This document shows positions 54,700-62,308 of a stretch of 64,000 nucleotides of DNA, one piece after another (the first letter of the stretch is position 1; each line of letters begins with the position of its first letter). The stretch is from NCBI GenBank assembly GCA_910575035.1, contig CAJTDL010000010.1, forward strand, positions 87,842 to 151,841. Direction: 5' to 3'. The notes beneath the pieces are model-generated. The model made no database searches. It saw nothing but the letters and a program-made list of their open reading frames with translations, and was not told where the DNA came from. The position numbers were made by a program, and so were the translations under genes. This DNA comes from Lachnospiraceae bacterium (lineage in GTDB: Bacteria > Bacillota > Clostridia > Lachnospirales > Lachnospiraceae).

Positions 54700-55384
54700 T
54701 TGTTTTTCCTCCCAAATCCGTCAAAACGCCATCTGATACCCGAAACACCCGATCAACGGATGCAGTCAAATTCTTATTGTGGGTAATCATCAGGATTGTT
54801 TGCTGATAGCGGCGGGAAGCCTGTGTAAGCAAGGTAATAACATCCTGACTATTCTTGCTGTCCAGATTGCCAGTAGGTTCATCCGCCAGAATCAGTTTGG
54901 GCTTTGTGATTAACGCCCGACCAATGGCAACACGCTGCTGCTGTCCGCCGGATAGTTGGCTCGGCAGGTGATGCCGACGCTCGGTAAGGCCCAAGAGTTC
55001 CAAAATTTCTTCTACTGCTGCCGGGTCTGGTTTGCGATAGTCCAAAAGAAGCGGAAACATGATATTCTGCTCCACATTCAGCTCGGAAACCAACTGAAAG
55101 GATTGGAAGATAAAGCCGATATTACGACGGCGGAAAATCGTGCGCTGTTCCTCTTTCATGGAAAACAGGTCTTGTTCATCAACCCAAATGTGGCCGGAGG
55201 TAGGGGTATCCAAAGCTCCAATACAGTTCAGTAATGTGCTTTTGCCAGAACCGGATTCACCCACAACGGCAGCAAATTCGCCTTTATCCAGAGAGAAGGA
55301 AACCTTCTTCAACGCTTCGACTTTCGCCTCACCCTTTCCATAAGTTTTACATAAATCTTGTACTTTCAATATTTCCATAGTCAT
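54683..55384 (-). CDS. ABC transporter ATP-binding protein (MacB/LolD type)
   Basis: A 233-residue ATPase of the class that pairs with FtsX-type permeases. Walker [10 protein letters not shown] near 42-50, the Q loop FQSFQLVSE, signature LSGGQQQR near 144-151, Walker [14 protein letters not shown] and the switch His in ITHNKNL are all present. ATG 55384 is chosen because AAAGGAGG lies 7 bases upstream. A regulator box sits directly before it, so the pump can be induced separately from the upstream regulatory genes. Confidence 0.93.
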   Translation of the reverse strand: MTMEILKVQDLCKTYGKGEAKVEALKKVSFSLDKGEFAAVVGESGSGKSTLLNCIGALDTPTSGHIWVDEQDLFSMKEEQRTIFRRRNIGFIFQSFQLVSELNVEQNIMFPLLLDYRKPDPAAVEEILELLGLTERRHHLPSQLSGGQQQRVAIGRALITKPKLILADEPTGNLDSKNSQDVITLLTQASRRYQQTILMITHNKNLTASVDRVFRVSDGVLTDLGGKTNEALS

Positions 55385-55417
55385 CAGTACCTCCTTTCTC
55401 AAAAGGATAGCAAAAGC

Positions 55418-55458
55418 AGCTTACAAGCAGATGAATTTGACCTTACAGTTCCGTAAGG
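55418..55458 (-). promoter_or_regulatory. Response-regulator box, copy 2 (before the ABC genes)
   Basis: CCTTAC-AGTTCC-GTAAGG (55441-55458, perfect palindrome, overlapping the kinase stop codon) with a further CTTAC half-site at 55419-55423. Its place before the ATPase gene and near-identity to 52242-52283 suggest the binding site of the OmpR-type regulator. Confidence 0.65.
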
Positions 55459-56672
55459 AAAGAAAGTGTAAACCGCGTACCTTTTCCAGCTTCGCTTTGT
55501 ACGGAGATAACACCGCCTTGCCCCTCAATAATGGACTTGGCGAGGGGAAGCCCCAGTCCAATTCCTTGTGTATCAAGAGAATGTTTGCTGCGATAAAAGC
55601 GTTTGAAGATATGATGAATATCTTCCGGGGCTATACCGTTACCATTATCAGAAATAAAAATACGAAACACGGCAGGAGTGCGATCCCATGTAATATAGAC
55701 AATGCCGCCAGCTTGTGTGTGATCCAGCGCATTTTTTACAACGTTTCCAATCGCTTCGCCTGTCCATTCCATGTCACAAATAAGCTGCTGTTCACCATCG
55801 CCATCTATCTGAATCTGCTTGCTTTCGCTTTTAGCCCTTGTGGTTAGGTCATTGACTGAATGAGCTATCAGCTCGGACACACGGCAACTTTTTTTCTCAA
55901 AAATGATGTTTCCCGTATCCAGTCGGGTTATCTTCAACATGGATAAGATTAACTGCTCCATACGCTTTAGAGAAATACCCATCTTCGCCGCAAACTGTTT
56001 GACCGTTTCTGCATTTTCTGGCTCACTTTCAATGATCTCCTGATACATAGCGAGGGCTGCCAGAGGCGTTTTGAGCTGGTGAGATATATCGGATATGGTG
56101 TCTTTCAAAAACTCTTTTGCTTTACGCTCTGTTTCGTTTTTGGATTGGAGCATAGTTGCAAGCTGTTCTATCGAAGAAAACACTTGATAGATTGCACCCT
56201 CGTAATTCTGTGGCAAATGAGAAGAGTAATCCCCGTTGATGTAATTTGATAATATTTTGTCGGCCTGTTGGTACAATCGCTTCCTTTTCCAGAAAAAAAC
56301 GAATACTCCTATGGTAAGCACAAAGAGAAAAAATAACACAGTGCATAGCATGATGAAGAAAGCGGAACGCTGAAATTGATTAAAAAAAGGCCGCATACTG
56401 CTTTCTGCCTGTTTTCCCAAACCCGCAGCCGTTAATAATGACCTGCCATTTTCACTAATGTTCGTATTAGTAAAGGCAACTGCTATCACTTCTTTAGAAA
56501 CACCCTGTTCCAAAAGTGAGGACGAAACCGCTTCATCGTGTTTGAGCCATAGGACTTCCACATCGTTCACCTGATAAATAGTCAAAACGGCTCCTGTACC
56601 TACAAACAACAGGGAAAACAAAATTAAAAATATCAGGAAGCCTTTAATCTGTCTATCTTGGTACAAGCTCAT
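55443..56672 (-). CDS. Sensor histidine kinase
   Basis: A 409-residue membrane kinase with two transmembrane segments (about 12-35 and 105-132) and a 65-residue extracellular loop, then HAMP-like linker, dimerisation helix with the phospho-acceptor His in DISHQLKTPLAAL (near 197) and a full HATPase domain (N box NVVKNALDH, G1 DNGNGIAPED, G2 GIGLGLPLAK). ATG 56672 overlaps the regulator's stop (ATGA), so they are coupled. It should sense an antimicrobial or envelope stress and phosphorylate the regulator to induce the ABC genes. Confidence 0.92.
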   Translation of the reverse strand: MSLYQDRQIKGFLIFLILFSLLFVGTGAVLTIYQVNDVEVLWLKHDEAVSSSLLEQGVSKEVIAVAFTNTNISENGRSLLTAAGLGKQAESSMRPFFNQFQRSAFFIMLCTVLFFLFVLTIGVFVFFWKRKRLYQQADKILSNYINGDYSSHLPQNYEGAIYQVFSSIEQLATMLQSKNETERKAKEFLKDTISDISHQLKTPLAALAMYQEIIESEPENAETVKQFAAKMGISLKRMEQLILSMLKITRLDTGNIIFEKKSCRVSELIAHSVNDLTTRAKSESKQIQIDGDGEQQLICDMEWTGEAIGNVVKNALDHTQAGGIVYITWDRTPAVFRIFISDNGNGIAPEDIHHIFKRFYRSKHSLDTQGIGLGLPLAKSIIEGQGGVISVQSEAGKGTRFTLSFLTEL

Positions 56673-57367
56673 ACAGACACCTCTTTCCATTGGTAGCCAA
56701 ATCCCCGGATGGTTATAAGGTGTTCTGGATGGGACGGATCGGTTTCCACTTTTTCACGAAGCCGCCGTACATAGACGGACAGGGTGTTATCATCAACAAA
56801 ATTTCCTGTATCATCCCACAGCTCATTTAGAATGATGTCCCTTGTCACAACGCGATTTGCATTTCTTACCAGCAGGCAAAGCAAACGATATTCAGCGCTT
56901 GTCAAATCCAATGCTTTTCCCTTTAAGGTTGCACGGCTACCCAACAGATCAATGGTAATGTCGCCACATTCCATAGAAGTGTTTTTTTCGCTTTTGGAAA
57001 CTCCGGCCCGACGCAGCAGCGCCCGGATACGGGAACACAATTCCCCCAGCTTGAAAGGCTTGGTGATATAATCGTCCCCGCCGCTATCTAACCCACGGAT
57101 TATGTTGACTTCTTCATCCGATGCGGTCAGGAATATAATCGGGACTTTCTGATTTTCTTTTCGTACTGTTTCACATACATCAAATCCAGTTCCATCTGGC
57201 AGGGTGACATCCAAAATCAACAAATCGTATCTGTCGAGTTTGGATAAGTATTGTTTTGCTTCAGATACAGTACGGGCAACTTCAACATCAAATTCATTCT
57301 TTTTCAAAGAGTAGACCAAGCCATCTATCAGACTAACATCATCCTCCAATAGTAATATTCTATTCAT
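56669..57367 (-). CDS. OmpR-family response regulator
   Basis: A 232-residue DNA-binding regulator. Receiver domain (1-115) with acidic pocket EDD near 8-10, phospho-acceptor Asp near 53 in LLILDVTLPDG, the Thr in FLTASD and Lys in ITKPFKL; winged-helix domain (130-228; DNTLSVYVRRLREKVE). The gene overlaps the preceding HTH gene by 8 bases. Likely binds the CTTAC-N6-GTAAG boxes at 55418 and 52242. Confidence 0.94.
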   Translation of the reverse strand: MNRILLLEDDVSLIDGLVYSLKKNEFDVEVARTVSEAKQYLSKLDRYDLLILDVTLPDGTGFDVCETVRKENQKVPIIFLTASDEEVNIIRGLDSGGDDYITKPFKLGELCSRIRALLRRAGVSKSEKNTSMECGDITIDLLGSRATLKGKALDLTSAEYRLLCLLVRNANRVVTRDIILNELWDDTGNFVDDNTLSVYVRRLREKVETDPSHPEHLITIRGFGYQWKEVSV

Positions 57368-57548
57368 TTTTTAATTCCTTTCCTTGTTTTGTCCGGCCAT
57401 CAAGCGGCTTCTCCGCAGTTTTAGGAATCAGCCAAACACCGGCCATTTTCACAGCGCCGGGGATACGCCCTCCGGCACAATAATACTTTACCCTACGAGG
57501 TGTCACGCCCCACTTTTCGGCGGTCTCTTTCAATGTCATATAGTCCAT
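57360..57548 (-). CDS. Small excisionase/MerR-like helix-turn-helix protein
   Basis: Sixty-two residues: MDYMTLKETAEKWGVTPRRV is a winged-helix start of the excisionase/MerR superfamily and VKYYCAGGRIPGAVKMAGVW forms the wing. It has no effector domain. First gene of the cargo operon, overlapping the response regulator. It could act as a repressor of the operon or as a recombination directionality factor for the element, which otherwise shows none; both are inferred. Confidence 0.75.
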   Translation of the reverse strand: MDYMTLKETAEKWGVTPRRVKYYCAGGRIPGAVKMAGVWLIPKTAEKPLDGRTKQGKELKNE

Positions 57549-57568
57549 TTTGCACCTCCACAGAATAC

Positions 57569-57597
57569 ATTATAGTTCTTTATCTCGAATAGTACAA
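57569..57597 (-). promoter_or_regulatory. Promoter of the cargo operon
   Basis: Minus strand: -35 TTGTAC (57592-57597), 17-bp spacer, -10 TATAAT (57569-57574), 21 bp before the HTH start codon. Confidence 0.75.
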
Positions 57598-57651
57598 GTT
57601 GGAGGCTGCACATTGATGAAATGAACTACTACTTTATGTAAAATTTCATTA

Positions 57652-57704
57652 CATTCTCATAATCCAACCCGAAATGTACAATGATATAGGGTGATATGAG
57701 AATG
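57652..57704 (+). promoter_or_regulatory. Inverted repeat across the XRE gene promoter and start codon
   Basis: CATTCTCATA (57652-57661) and TATGAGAATG (57695-57704) are perfect inverted 10-bp arms; the right arm includes the ATG at 57702. TACAAT (57677-57682) between them may be the -10 box. The layout suggests autorepression by the XRE protein. Confidence 0.5.
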
Positions 57705-58061
57705 AACCAAGATGAAAGAAGGTTTGACTTTCACGGCCTCGGGGCAGCTCTCAAACGAGCCAGAGAAGAAAAGGGTTGGACACAAGCCTATGTTGCGGAA
57801 TTAGTAGACCGTGACTCCCGTACCATTATGAATATTGAGAACAAAGGTCAATATCCCAGCTTCGACCTTTTTGTTAAACTCATTACTATGTTTGACGTTT
57901 CAGTTGACCAGTTTATTCATGCGGACGGAGGGGCAAGGCCAAGCTCTTGCAGAAAGCACATTGATGTACTTCTAAACTCCATGAATGAAAAAGAGCTTGT
58001 CGTGATAGAAGCCACAGCCGAAGGCATTAAGAAAGCCAGAGAAACGGAGGTTCCAGAATAA
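57702..58061 (+). CDS. XRE-family transcriptional regulator
   Basis: A 119-residue regulator and the only clear plus-strand gene of the element here. Residues 10-72 are a Cro/CI-type helix-turn-helix (LGAALKRAREEKGWTQAYVA, then RDSRTIMNIENKGQYPSFD). The C-terminal 45 residues (MNEKELVVIEATAEGIKKA) are helical and probably dimerise. Divergent from the cargo operon. It is a candidate for control of the element's shared promoters. ATG 57702 is preferred to 57696 as AGGGTG lies 8 bases upstream. Confidence 0.85.
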   Translation: MNQDERRFDFHGLGAALKRAREEKGWTQAYVAELVDRDSRTIMNIENKGQYPSFDLFVKLITMFDVSVDQFIHADGGARPSSCRKHIDVLLNSMNEKELVVIEATAEGIKKARETEVPE

Positions 58062-58093
58062 GGGCCTCTGTTTTTTGCGCCATTTTAAGGGCT

Positions 58094-58162
58094 GCCGCTA
58101 AGTGGCAAGCAATGCCTGTGTGGCCACAAGTGGCACAAAGGCGGCTTGTTGGGGCTCGCCCC
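58094..58162. other. Inverted-repeat region beyond the relaxase gene, possible transfer-origin or 3' structure
   Basis: GCCGC (58094) and GCGGC (58141) enclose two direct AAGTGGCA copies and TGGCCACA; GGGGC-TC-GCCCC follows at 58151-58162, then palindrome 4. TAAGTGG resembles nick regions of some mobilisable plasmids only loosely. It could equally be the 3' UTR of the relaxase gene. Confidence 0.3.
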
Positions 58163-58172
58163 AAACCCGTAT

Positions 58173-58195
58173 CTTCGGGCCAACATGGCCCGAAG
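58173..58195. repeat. Element palindrome 4
   Basis: Perfect arms CTTCGGGCCA and TGGCCCGAAG around ACA, 34 bp after the relaxase stop. It is the first copy after the cargo cassette. Confidence 0.85.
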
Positions 58196-58229
58196 TGTCA
58201 GCGTCGCTTTGCTCCTTGTTTTCATAATC

Positions 58230-59645
58230 TCAACGCTCCTTTTCATGCTTTCTGCCCGGCTCGGTGTAGCCCATCAGAGTGTCAATGTTCGCCTTGATCG
58301 TGACAATCTCCTGCATATCCCGTCGTGCCTTTTGGTATTCTCCATAGAGCTGTTTTTTCCTTGCTGTGAGCTTGCGGCCTTCTTCCTTCAGCACATCCAT
58401 TTTGGGGAGCTTTGCCCCGCCCAGCAGAGAGCGCATTTCCGCTTGTGCAGCCCGGTACAGTTCAAGGTCGGCCTCATGCTCCGCAAGAAATTTCCGGCTG
58501 TACTTCGTCGCCTTATACTGCTCAAAGATCGGACGGGTTTTGGCATACTGAACCGTTGCGGCCTTTAGCCCGGCATTGGTTTTCATGGCCTGTTCTGTCT
58601 GCTTGATCTGCTCGGAAATGGCATGGAAACGGTCTGCCGCCTCGGTGGCCTTCTGCGCCAACTGCTCATAATCGGTCAGGCCATTGTCCTGTATATAAGC
58701 AAGGGCAGCAGCCATCTGCTTAATGTTAAATACCTTCGCCCAGCGTTCATATCCCGGCCCCTTACCGGCAGCCAGCTTCGCTTGAATATCCACCGCCAGA
58801 CTGATTTTCCGCTCCGAGTGCCCGGGGCGTTTTTCTTTGCCCTCAATGGCGGCCAGAACATCTTGCAAGTCGTAGCCGTCCCCCAGCGTGGAGGCACGCA
58901 GACGGGTGAAGCGTTCCTGCCCTTGCCCGGTCAGCCGGAAAGTGATACCGCCGCCCCGAACCTTCTTGACTTCATATCCGGCCCGTTTCATCAGAACAAG
59001 AAATTCATCCAGATCGGCGGGGCGTTCCGCCAGTACAGTATCAATGGTAAGGCGCAGCCTGTCCTGATAAGAAAGCGGCCCTTTTCGTTCTTTCTGCCAT
59101 TCTCCATAATTCCGATACTTACTCTTGCTCCGGGGCTTCGGGTTCTCCACAATGGACAGCCCGTTTTCAAGACACAGCCTGTCAGAGAGCCGACGGAGGG
59201 CAAAGCTGGAACCCCAAAAGTTTCGGAATTTCCGGGTACAGTCAAGGGTGGTGGAGTTGTAATAAATGTGACAATGGATGTGCTGCTTGTCAGTATGCGT
59301 GGTAACGATAAAAGCGTGCCGCCCCTTCGTCCAGCGCATAGCCAGCTCATAGCCGATACGGTTCGCCTCCTTCGGGGTGATCTCGCCCGGATAGAAGGAT
59401 TGTCGTATCTGATAGCACAGCACATCATTTTCTTTTTTCTGTTCCTGGCCCGTCATAGCGGCATAGCTGGCTTTTGCCAAAAGGAACTCGTCCGCCACGG
59501 TGGCCGGATCACATTCATAAGCGGAGATATACTTTCCGCTTTCTGTTTTCTCCGGGTCCTTGCCATAGTCCAGACAATCCCGGATAGCCTCAGCAATCGT
59601 TTCGCCTTCGCCCGCATGGCGCTGCAACAAAGTTGTGGTAGCCAA
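58230..59645 (-). CDS. MobA/MobL-type relaxase
   Basis: Nicks the transfer origin and leads the DNA strand into the recipient. The 471 residues contain the relaxase domain (about 1-250) with the metal-binding HTDKQHIHCHIYYNS near 118-132, and an N-terminal GKDPEKT typical of the Tn1549-type relaxases. The C-terminal half is a helical, Lys/Gln-rich coiled region. The start is TTG 59645 with GGAGG 8 bases upstream; the nearby ATG is out of frame. Transcribed after the CD1845-like gene. MobC at 61050 is its likely partner. Confidence 0.92.
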   Translation of the reverse strand: MATTTLLQRHAGEGETIAEAIRDCLDYGKDPEKTESGKYISAYECDPATVADEFLLAKASYAAMTGQEQKKENDVLCYQIRQSFYPGEITPKEANRIGYELAMRWTKGRHAFIVTTHTDKQHIHCHIYYNSTTLDCTRKFRNFWGSSFALRRLSDRLCLENGLSIVENPKPRSKSKYRNYGEWQKERKGPLSYQDRLRLTIDTVLAERPADLDEFLVLMKRAGYEVKKVRGGGITFRLTGQGQERFTRLRASTLGDGYDLQDVLAAIEGKEKRPGHSERKISLAVDIQAKLAAGKGPGYERWAKVFNIKQMAAALAYIQDNGLTDYEQLAQKATEAADRFHAISEQIKQTEQAMKTNAGLKAATVQYAKTRPIFEQYKATKYSRKFLAEHEADLELYRAAQAEMRSLLGGAKLPKMDVLKEEGRKLTARKKQLYGEYQKARRDMQEIVTIKANIDTLMGYTEPGRKHEKER

Positions 59646-59697
59646 AAATCATCCCTCCTTTCCATGAGAAAAGGGCGACCCATTCAGACCGCCCCGA

Positions 59698-59720
59698 CTT
59701 CGGGTCAGTATGGCCCGAGG
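59698..59720. repeat. Element palindrome 5
   Basis: Arms CTTCGGGTCA and TGGCCCGAGG around GTA, 4 bp after the stop of the CD1845-like gene. Confidence 0.85.
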
Positions 59721-59724
59721 CTGC

Positions 59725-60015
59725 TTAACTTGCCAGAAACCGGTACAGAGCGGATTTGCCTCCGTCCAGCGCCCAAAGAAGGGAGCCCGCCGCCGCTTGC
59801 AGTCCATACGGCGAAAGAAGGAAGGCAAGAAACAGAAATACAATCCCGCCTATGGGCGTCGGCGTGAAAAAAAGAGCGACACCCAGCACCGCCAGGATCA
59901 CAGAGGCAATCGTCAGCAGGACGGCACAAATATCAAACAGGAATACCAGCAGAGCCGCCAGAAGGGACAACGCCAAAGCAAAGGGAGCAACCAATATTTT
60001 CAGCAGTATCTTCAT
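59725..60015 (-). CDS. CD1845-like small membrane protein of conjugative elements
   Basis: Ninety-six residues: MKILLKILVAPFALALSLL opens the first of two or three membrane helices (about 5-60), followed by LFLAFLLSPYGLQAAAG and a charged tail. Matches the CD1845 family of clostridial conjugative transposons, whose role is unknown but which always sits beside the relaxase. ATG 60015 has AAAGGAGG 8 bases upstream. It is the first gene of a unit with the relaxase, read from the promoter at 60051-60079. Confidence 0.85.
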   Translation of the reverse strand: MKILLKILVAPFALALSLLAALLVFLFDICAVLLTIASVILAVLGVALFFTPTPIGGIVFLFLAFLLSPYGLQAAAGSLLWALDGGKSALYRFLAS

Positions 60016-60050
60016 CTTCAAAACCTCCTTTATCTATCCTTCCTACCCCT

Positions 60051-60095
60051 ATTTTATCATGCCTGCCCGGGGACATAAATGTTGCGAAAGATTAG
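60051..60095 (-). promoter_or_regulatory. Promoter of the CD1845/relaxase unit with shared 18-bp element motif
   Basis: Minus strand: -35 TTTATG (60074-60079), 17-bp spacer, -10 TAAAAT (60051-60056). CTAATCTTTCGCAACATT (60078-60095) differs at one of 18 bases from the motif at the recombinase promoter and has the same position relative to the -35 box. Confidence 0.6.
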
Positions 60096-60112
60096 TAAAT
60101 CCTGTCCCAAAC

Positions 60113-60135
60113 CTTCGGGCCAGTATGGCCCGAAA
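60113..60135. repeat. Element palindrome 6
   Basis: Arms CTTCGGGCCA and TGGCCCGAAA around GTA (last pair lost), 43 bp after the VapD stop. Confidence 0.85.
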
Positions 60136-60178
60136 ACAGAAATTCGGCAGGACACATTCATGTCCTGCCGAATTTCTG

Positions 60179-60547
60179 TTATTCTGTTTCCTGCTGCGGG
60201 CAATCGGGAACTGTTAGCAGCGAAGTGTCGATAACAATATCCTCTGCTGGTTTCAAGAGCTCTGTCAAATCGTGCTGCCGTCCCACGTTGGTCACATCAA
60301 TTTTATTCACGCATATTCCAATCCACGGAAACTGTCTGCTTAATTCATCCATCAAATCGTATATATCAGCAGTTGCCAGCTTATCATCCGATATGTAGCC
60401 GGAGCCTTGACGGTGAGAAAAACGATGCCGTTTGAAGAACCGGCGCAAGTCGTCATACGCCTGTCGGTAATTGGCTCCGGGGTAATGCTCTTTTAATTGA
60501 TGGGTGTCCAGATCAAAATTTAAGGCTTTGAAATATTTTCTCTCCAA
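60179..60547 (-). CDS. vapD: VapD-family protein, probable Cas2-like endoribonuclease toxin
   Basis: The core ALNFDLDTHQLKEHYPG (near 8-24), RFFKRHRFSHRQGSGYISDD (near 36-55) and FPWIGICVNKIDVTNVG are clear VapD signatures. VapD proteins have a ferredoxin-like fold related to Cas2, and characterised members cut RNA. This one has 122 residues, longer than the usual ~95 through a C-terminal tail. Its TTG start comes 3 bases after the stop of the upstream gene, so it is translationally coupled to it, the usual layout of antitoxin followed by toxin. A role in stabilising the element is inferred. Confidence 0.85.
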   Translation of the reverse strand: MERKYFKALNFDLDTHQLKEHYPGANYRQAYDDLRRFFKRHRFSHRQGSGYISDDKLATADIYDLMDELSRQFPWIGICVNKIDVTNVGRQHDLTELLKPAEDIVIDTSLLTVPDCPQQETE

Positions 60548-60550
60548 AAC

Positions 60551-60889
60551 TCAAGCCCTCATTGCTGTTTTTTCCTGATAGTGGGTCAACAGATCTTCTT
60601 CATTGAAATCATCTGGACTGTCAGAATCGTCACTGTCACAAAGACGCCACACAGAAACATTATCCATAAACCATGTCTGCCGCTTCAAGGTATTGACGAT
60701 CCGGCCGAACAGACTAAAATCCCTCGCTCTGCCGCAGTCACGGAATACCAAAGCGCCGGAACCATCCTCCATACGGGGAAGGCCCACGGTTTGGAATGTA
60801 TGATTGATTGTGTTGTAAATGCCATCCAGCCGGTACTTATTTTCGGCTGTGATTTTATCATCATTCATGCGAATAACCATTTTCAGCAT
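60551..60889 (-). CDS. Partner of VapD, candidate antitoxin
   Basis: A 112-residue protein with no family I recognise. It opens MLKMVIRMNDDKI, is mixed alpha/beta with VFRDCGRARDFSLFGRIVNT in the middle, and ends in an acidic stretch DSDDSDSPDDFNEEDLLTHY. It could neutralise VapD by direct contact, as in other operons where a small gene precedes vapD. GGGAGG lies 9 bases before the ATG. The assignment as antitoxin rests only on gene order and coupling. Confidence 0.6.
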   Translation of the reverse strand: MLKMVIRMNDDKITAENKYRLDGIYNTINHTFQTVGLPRMEDGSGALVFRDCGRARDFSLFGRIVNTLKRQTWFMDNVSVWRLCDSDDSDSPDDFNEEDLLTHYQEKTAMRA

Positions 60890-60971
60890 GGTATCAGCCT
60901 CCCTTCTTGAATTATTATATCATTATAGAGCTGGTTCTACAATCTTGAAAATCTGAATTTTTTATGACGGG

Positions 60972-60994
60972 CTTCGGGTCATGCTGGCCCGAAG
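60972..60994. repeat. Element palindrome 7
   Basis: Arms CTTCGGGTCA and TGGCCCGAAG around TGC, 55 bp after the MobC stop. Confidence 0.85.
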
Positions 60995-61049
60995 TGGTAA
61001 AAAAAGAGCAGGGCGGCAAGCCCCACAACGGAAGCCTGCCGCCCTCGTC

Positions 61050-61391
61050 TCACTTTGCCACCAGCTCGGAGAGCTCCCGCAGCACCTTTGACACCTCGCC
61101 CCATAACTTTTCATAGTCCCGCTTCAATCCGTCGATTTCCTCCGGGTACACACCATAGGTATGTGCGTGTACGGCGACCTGATTGAGATTGTTGGAACAG
61201 CGCCGTTGCAGAGAGATCAGCTCTTTTACAGGTGCAAGGTCGATGTGCAGGATATACCCATTCAGAGCCATTTTCCGTACATAAGCCCCGGCGTTGGAAA
61301 TGCCCACCTCAGCCATCCGTTCATGGATGGCTGCCAGCTCGTCCGACGTTACCATGACGTGCAGATGGACATTCCGCTTGCGGTTCTCCAT
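61050..61391 (-). CDS. mobC: Relaxosome accessory protein MobC
   Basis: A 113-residue ribbon-helix-helix protein: RNVHLHVMVTSDELAAIHER forms the DNA-binding part and the middle carries the MobC pattern AYVRKMALNGYI and CSNNLNQVAVHAH. MobC proteins bind and open the transfer origin so that the relaxase can nick. The ATG overlaps the stop of the preceding small gene by one base. The transfer origin would be expected nearby. Confidence 0.88.
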   Translation of the reverse strand: MENRKRNVHLHVMVTSDELAAIHERMAEVGISNAGAYVRKMALNGYILHIDLAPVKELISLQRRCSNNLNQVAVHAHTYGVYPEEIDGLKRDYEKLWGEVSKVLRELSELVAK

Positions 61392-61573
61392 CAGCGTTCC
61401 AGCTCCCGGCCTTTCCGGCGCTCTTTGGGCTCTTTTACCTTGTCCAGCGGCTTTGCGTCCAGCTCCGGGGGCGTGGGTGGGATGGGCGTGTTGTTGGGTA
61501 CGCCGTCGATCATGTTGCAGTTCTGCTCTGTGGAGAGCTCGGCGGTTTTCAGATAGTTGTCTTTTTCGTGCAT
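61391..61573 (-). CDS. DUF4316-like small element protein
   Basis: Sixty residues: MHEKDNYLKTAELSTEQNCN, then NTPIPPTPPELDAKP and a Lys/Arg-rich end. This short form matches the C-terminal part of DUF4316 proteins seen before mobC in Tn1549-like elements. GGAGG lies 6 bases before the ATG. No catalytic motif; function unknown. Confidence 0.65.
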   Translation of the reverse strand: MHEKDNYLKTAELSTEQNCNMIDGVPNNTPIPPTPPELDAKPLDKVKEPKERRKGRELER

Positions 61574-61585
61574 GGCGATCCTCCT

Positions 61586-62176
61586 TTATCGTTCCTCATG
61601 GTTTTTATGGCTCCGCTTCTGGCCGGGCTCCTTCGGGGGTTCCTGCCCTCTGGTTCCATCTTTGAGCCGGGCAGTAATGGATGGGCGCACCCGGTCAGGA
61701 TTGCCCGGTGCTGGTTTCAGCTCATAATCCTCCATCTGCTTTTCGGTCAGCGGCTTTGCGTAGGTCAGTTCGCCCCATGCCATCAGCCTGCCGTCTGCCA
61801 CAGGACGCCGCCTGTCATCATCGTAGTTGACGATGGAAAGAGGCTGGTTATCCGGCAGCTTCGGGTAGGTGCCTATGTCCACGAGCCGCTGGGTGGAATA
61901 ATAGCGGTAAACGCCCTCCGGTCCCAGCTCGGTATGCTTGACCGCCGCATGGTAAAGCTACTGATAGTCGTCCACCCGGCGGTCAAAGTCCCTCTGCGCC
62001 CACGCCTGACTGGTTCCATAGCGGCCCCAGTAGTAATCCCGATGGCCGTTTTCCCCCTCGGTAAACTGCCAGGTCACAAAGGGGCTCGGCGCTCCCGGAT
62101 TATGCCCCAGCGCAAAGCCGTGTTCGGTTTCAAAGGTGGCAGCTTTCAAAATCACATATCCTTGTACTGTCTCCAA
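61586..62176 (-). pseudogene. Element accessory gene interrupted by an in-frame amber codon
   Basis: From TTG 62176 (AGGGGGG 5 bases upstream) the frame encodes LETVQGYVILKAATFETEHG ... WAQRDFDRRVDDYQ, meets TAG at 61958-61960, and continues in the same frame with LYHAAVKHTELGPEG ... to 61586. The two halves form one protein of about 196 residues typical of DUF4316/YodL-type element genes. A single base change has therefore split it, unless the amber codon is read through or is a sequencing error. Function unknown; relatives are annotated as antirestriction-like or YodL-like. Confidence 0.65.
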
Positions 62177-62195
62177 GAGATCCCCCCTTTCTGTG

Positions 62196-62218
62196 CCTCG
62201 GGCCAACATGACCCGAAG
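62196..62218. repeat. Element palindrome 8
   Basis: Arms CCTCGGGCCA and TGACCCGAAG around ACA, 90 bp after the Cys-rich VLP gene and 20 bp before the TTG start at 62176. Confidence 0.85.
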
Positions 62219-62308
62219 TGCTGGATGTTACGAAATAAGAGGGCAGACCGGGGAGGAATGTAATAAGATATTCCTACCTCGGAAACACCCTCAAAAAAGC
62301 CCGGAATG

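Noticed and set aside
58623..59867. 414-codon plus-strand open frame opposite the relaxase gene
   Set aside because: It mirrors the GC-rich relaxase coding sequence, has no ribosome site or family motif, and the minus-strand relaxase is unmistakable.
61568..62263. 231-codon plus-strand frame
   Set aside because: Antisense of the interrupted accessory gene, whose family sequence is recognisable on the minus strand.
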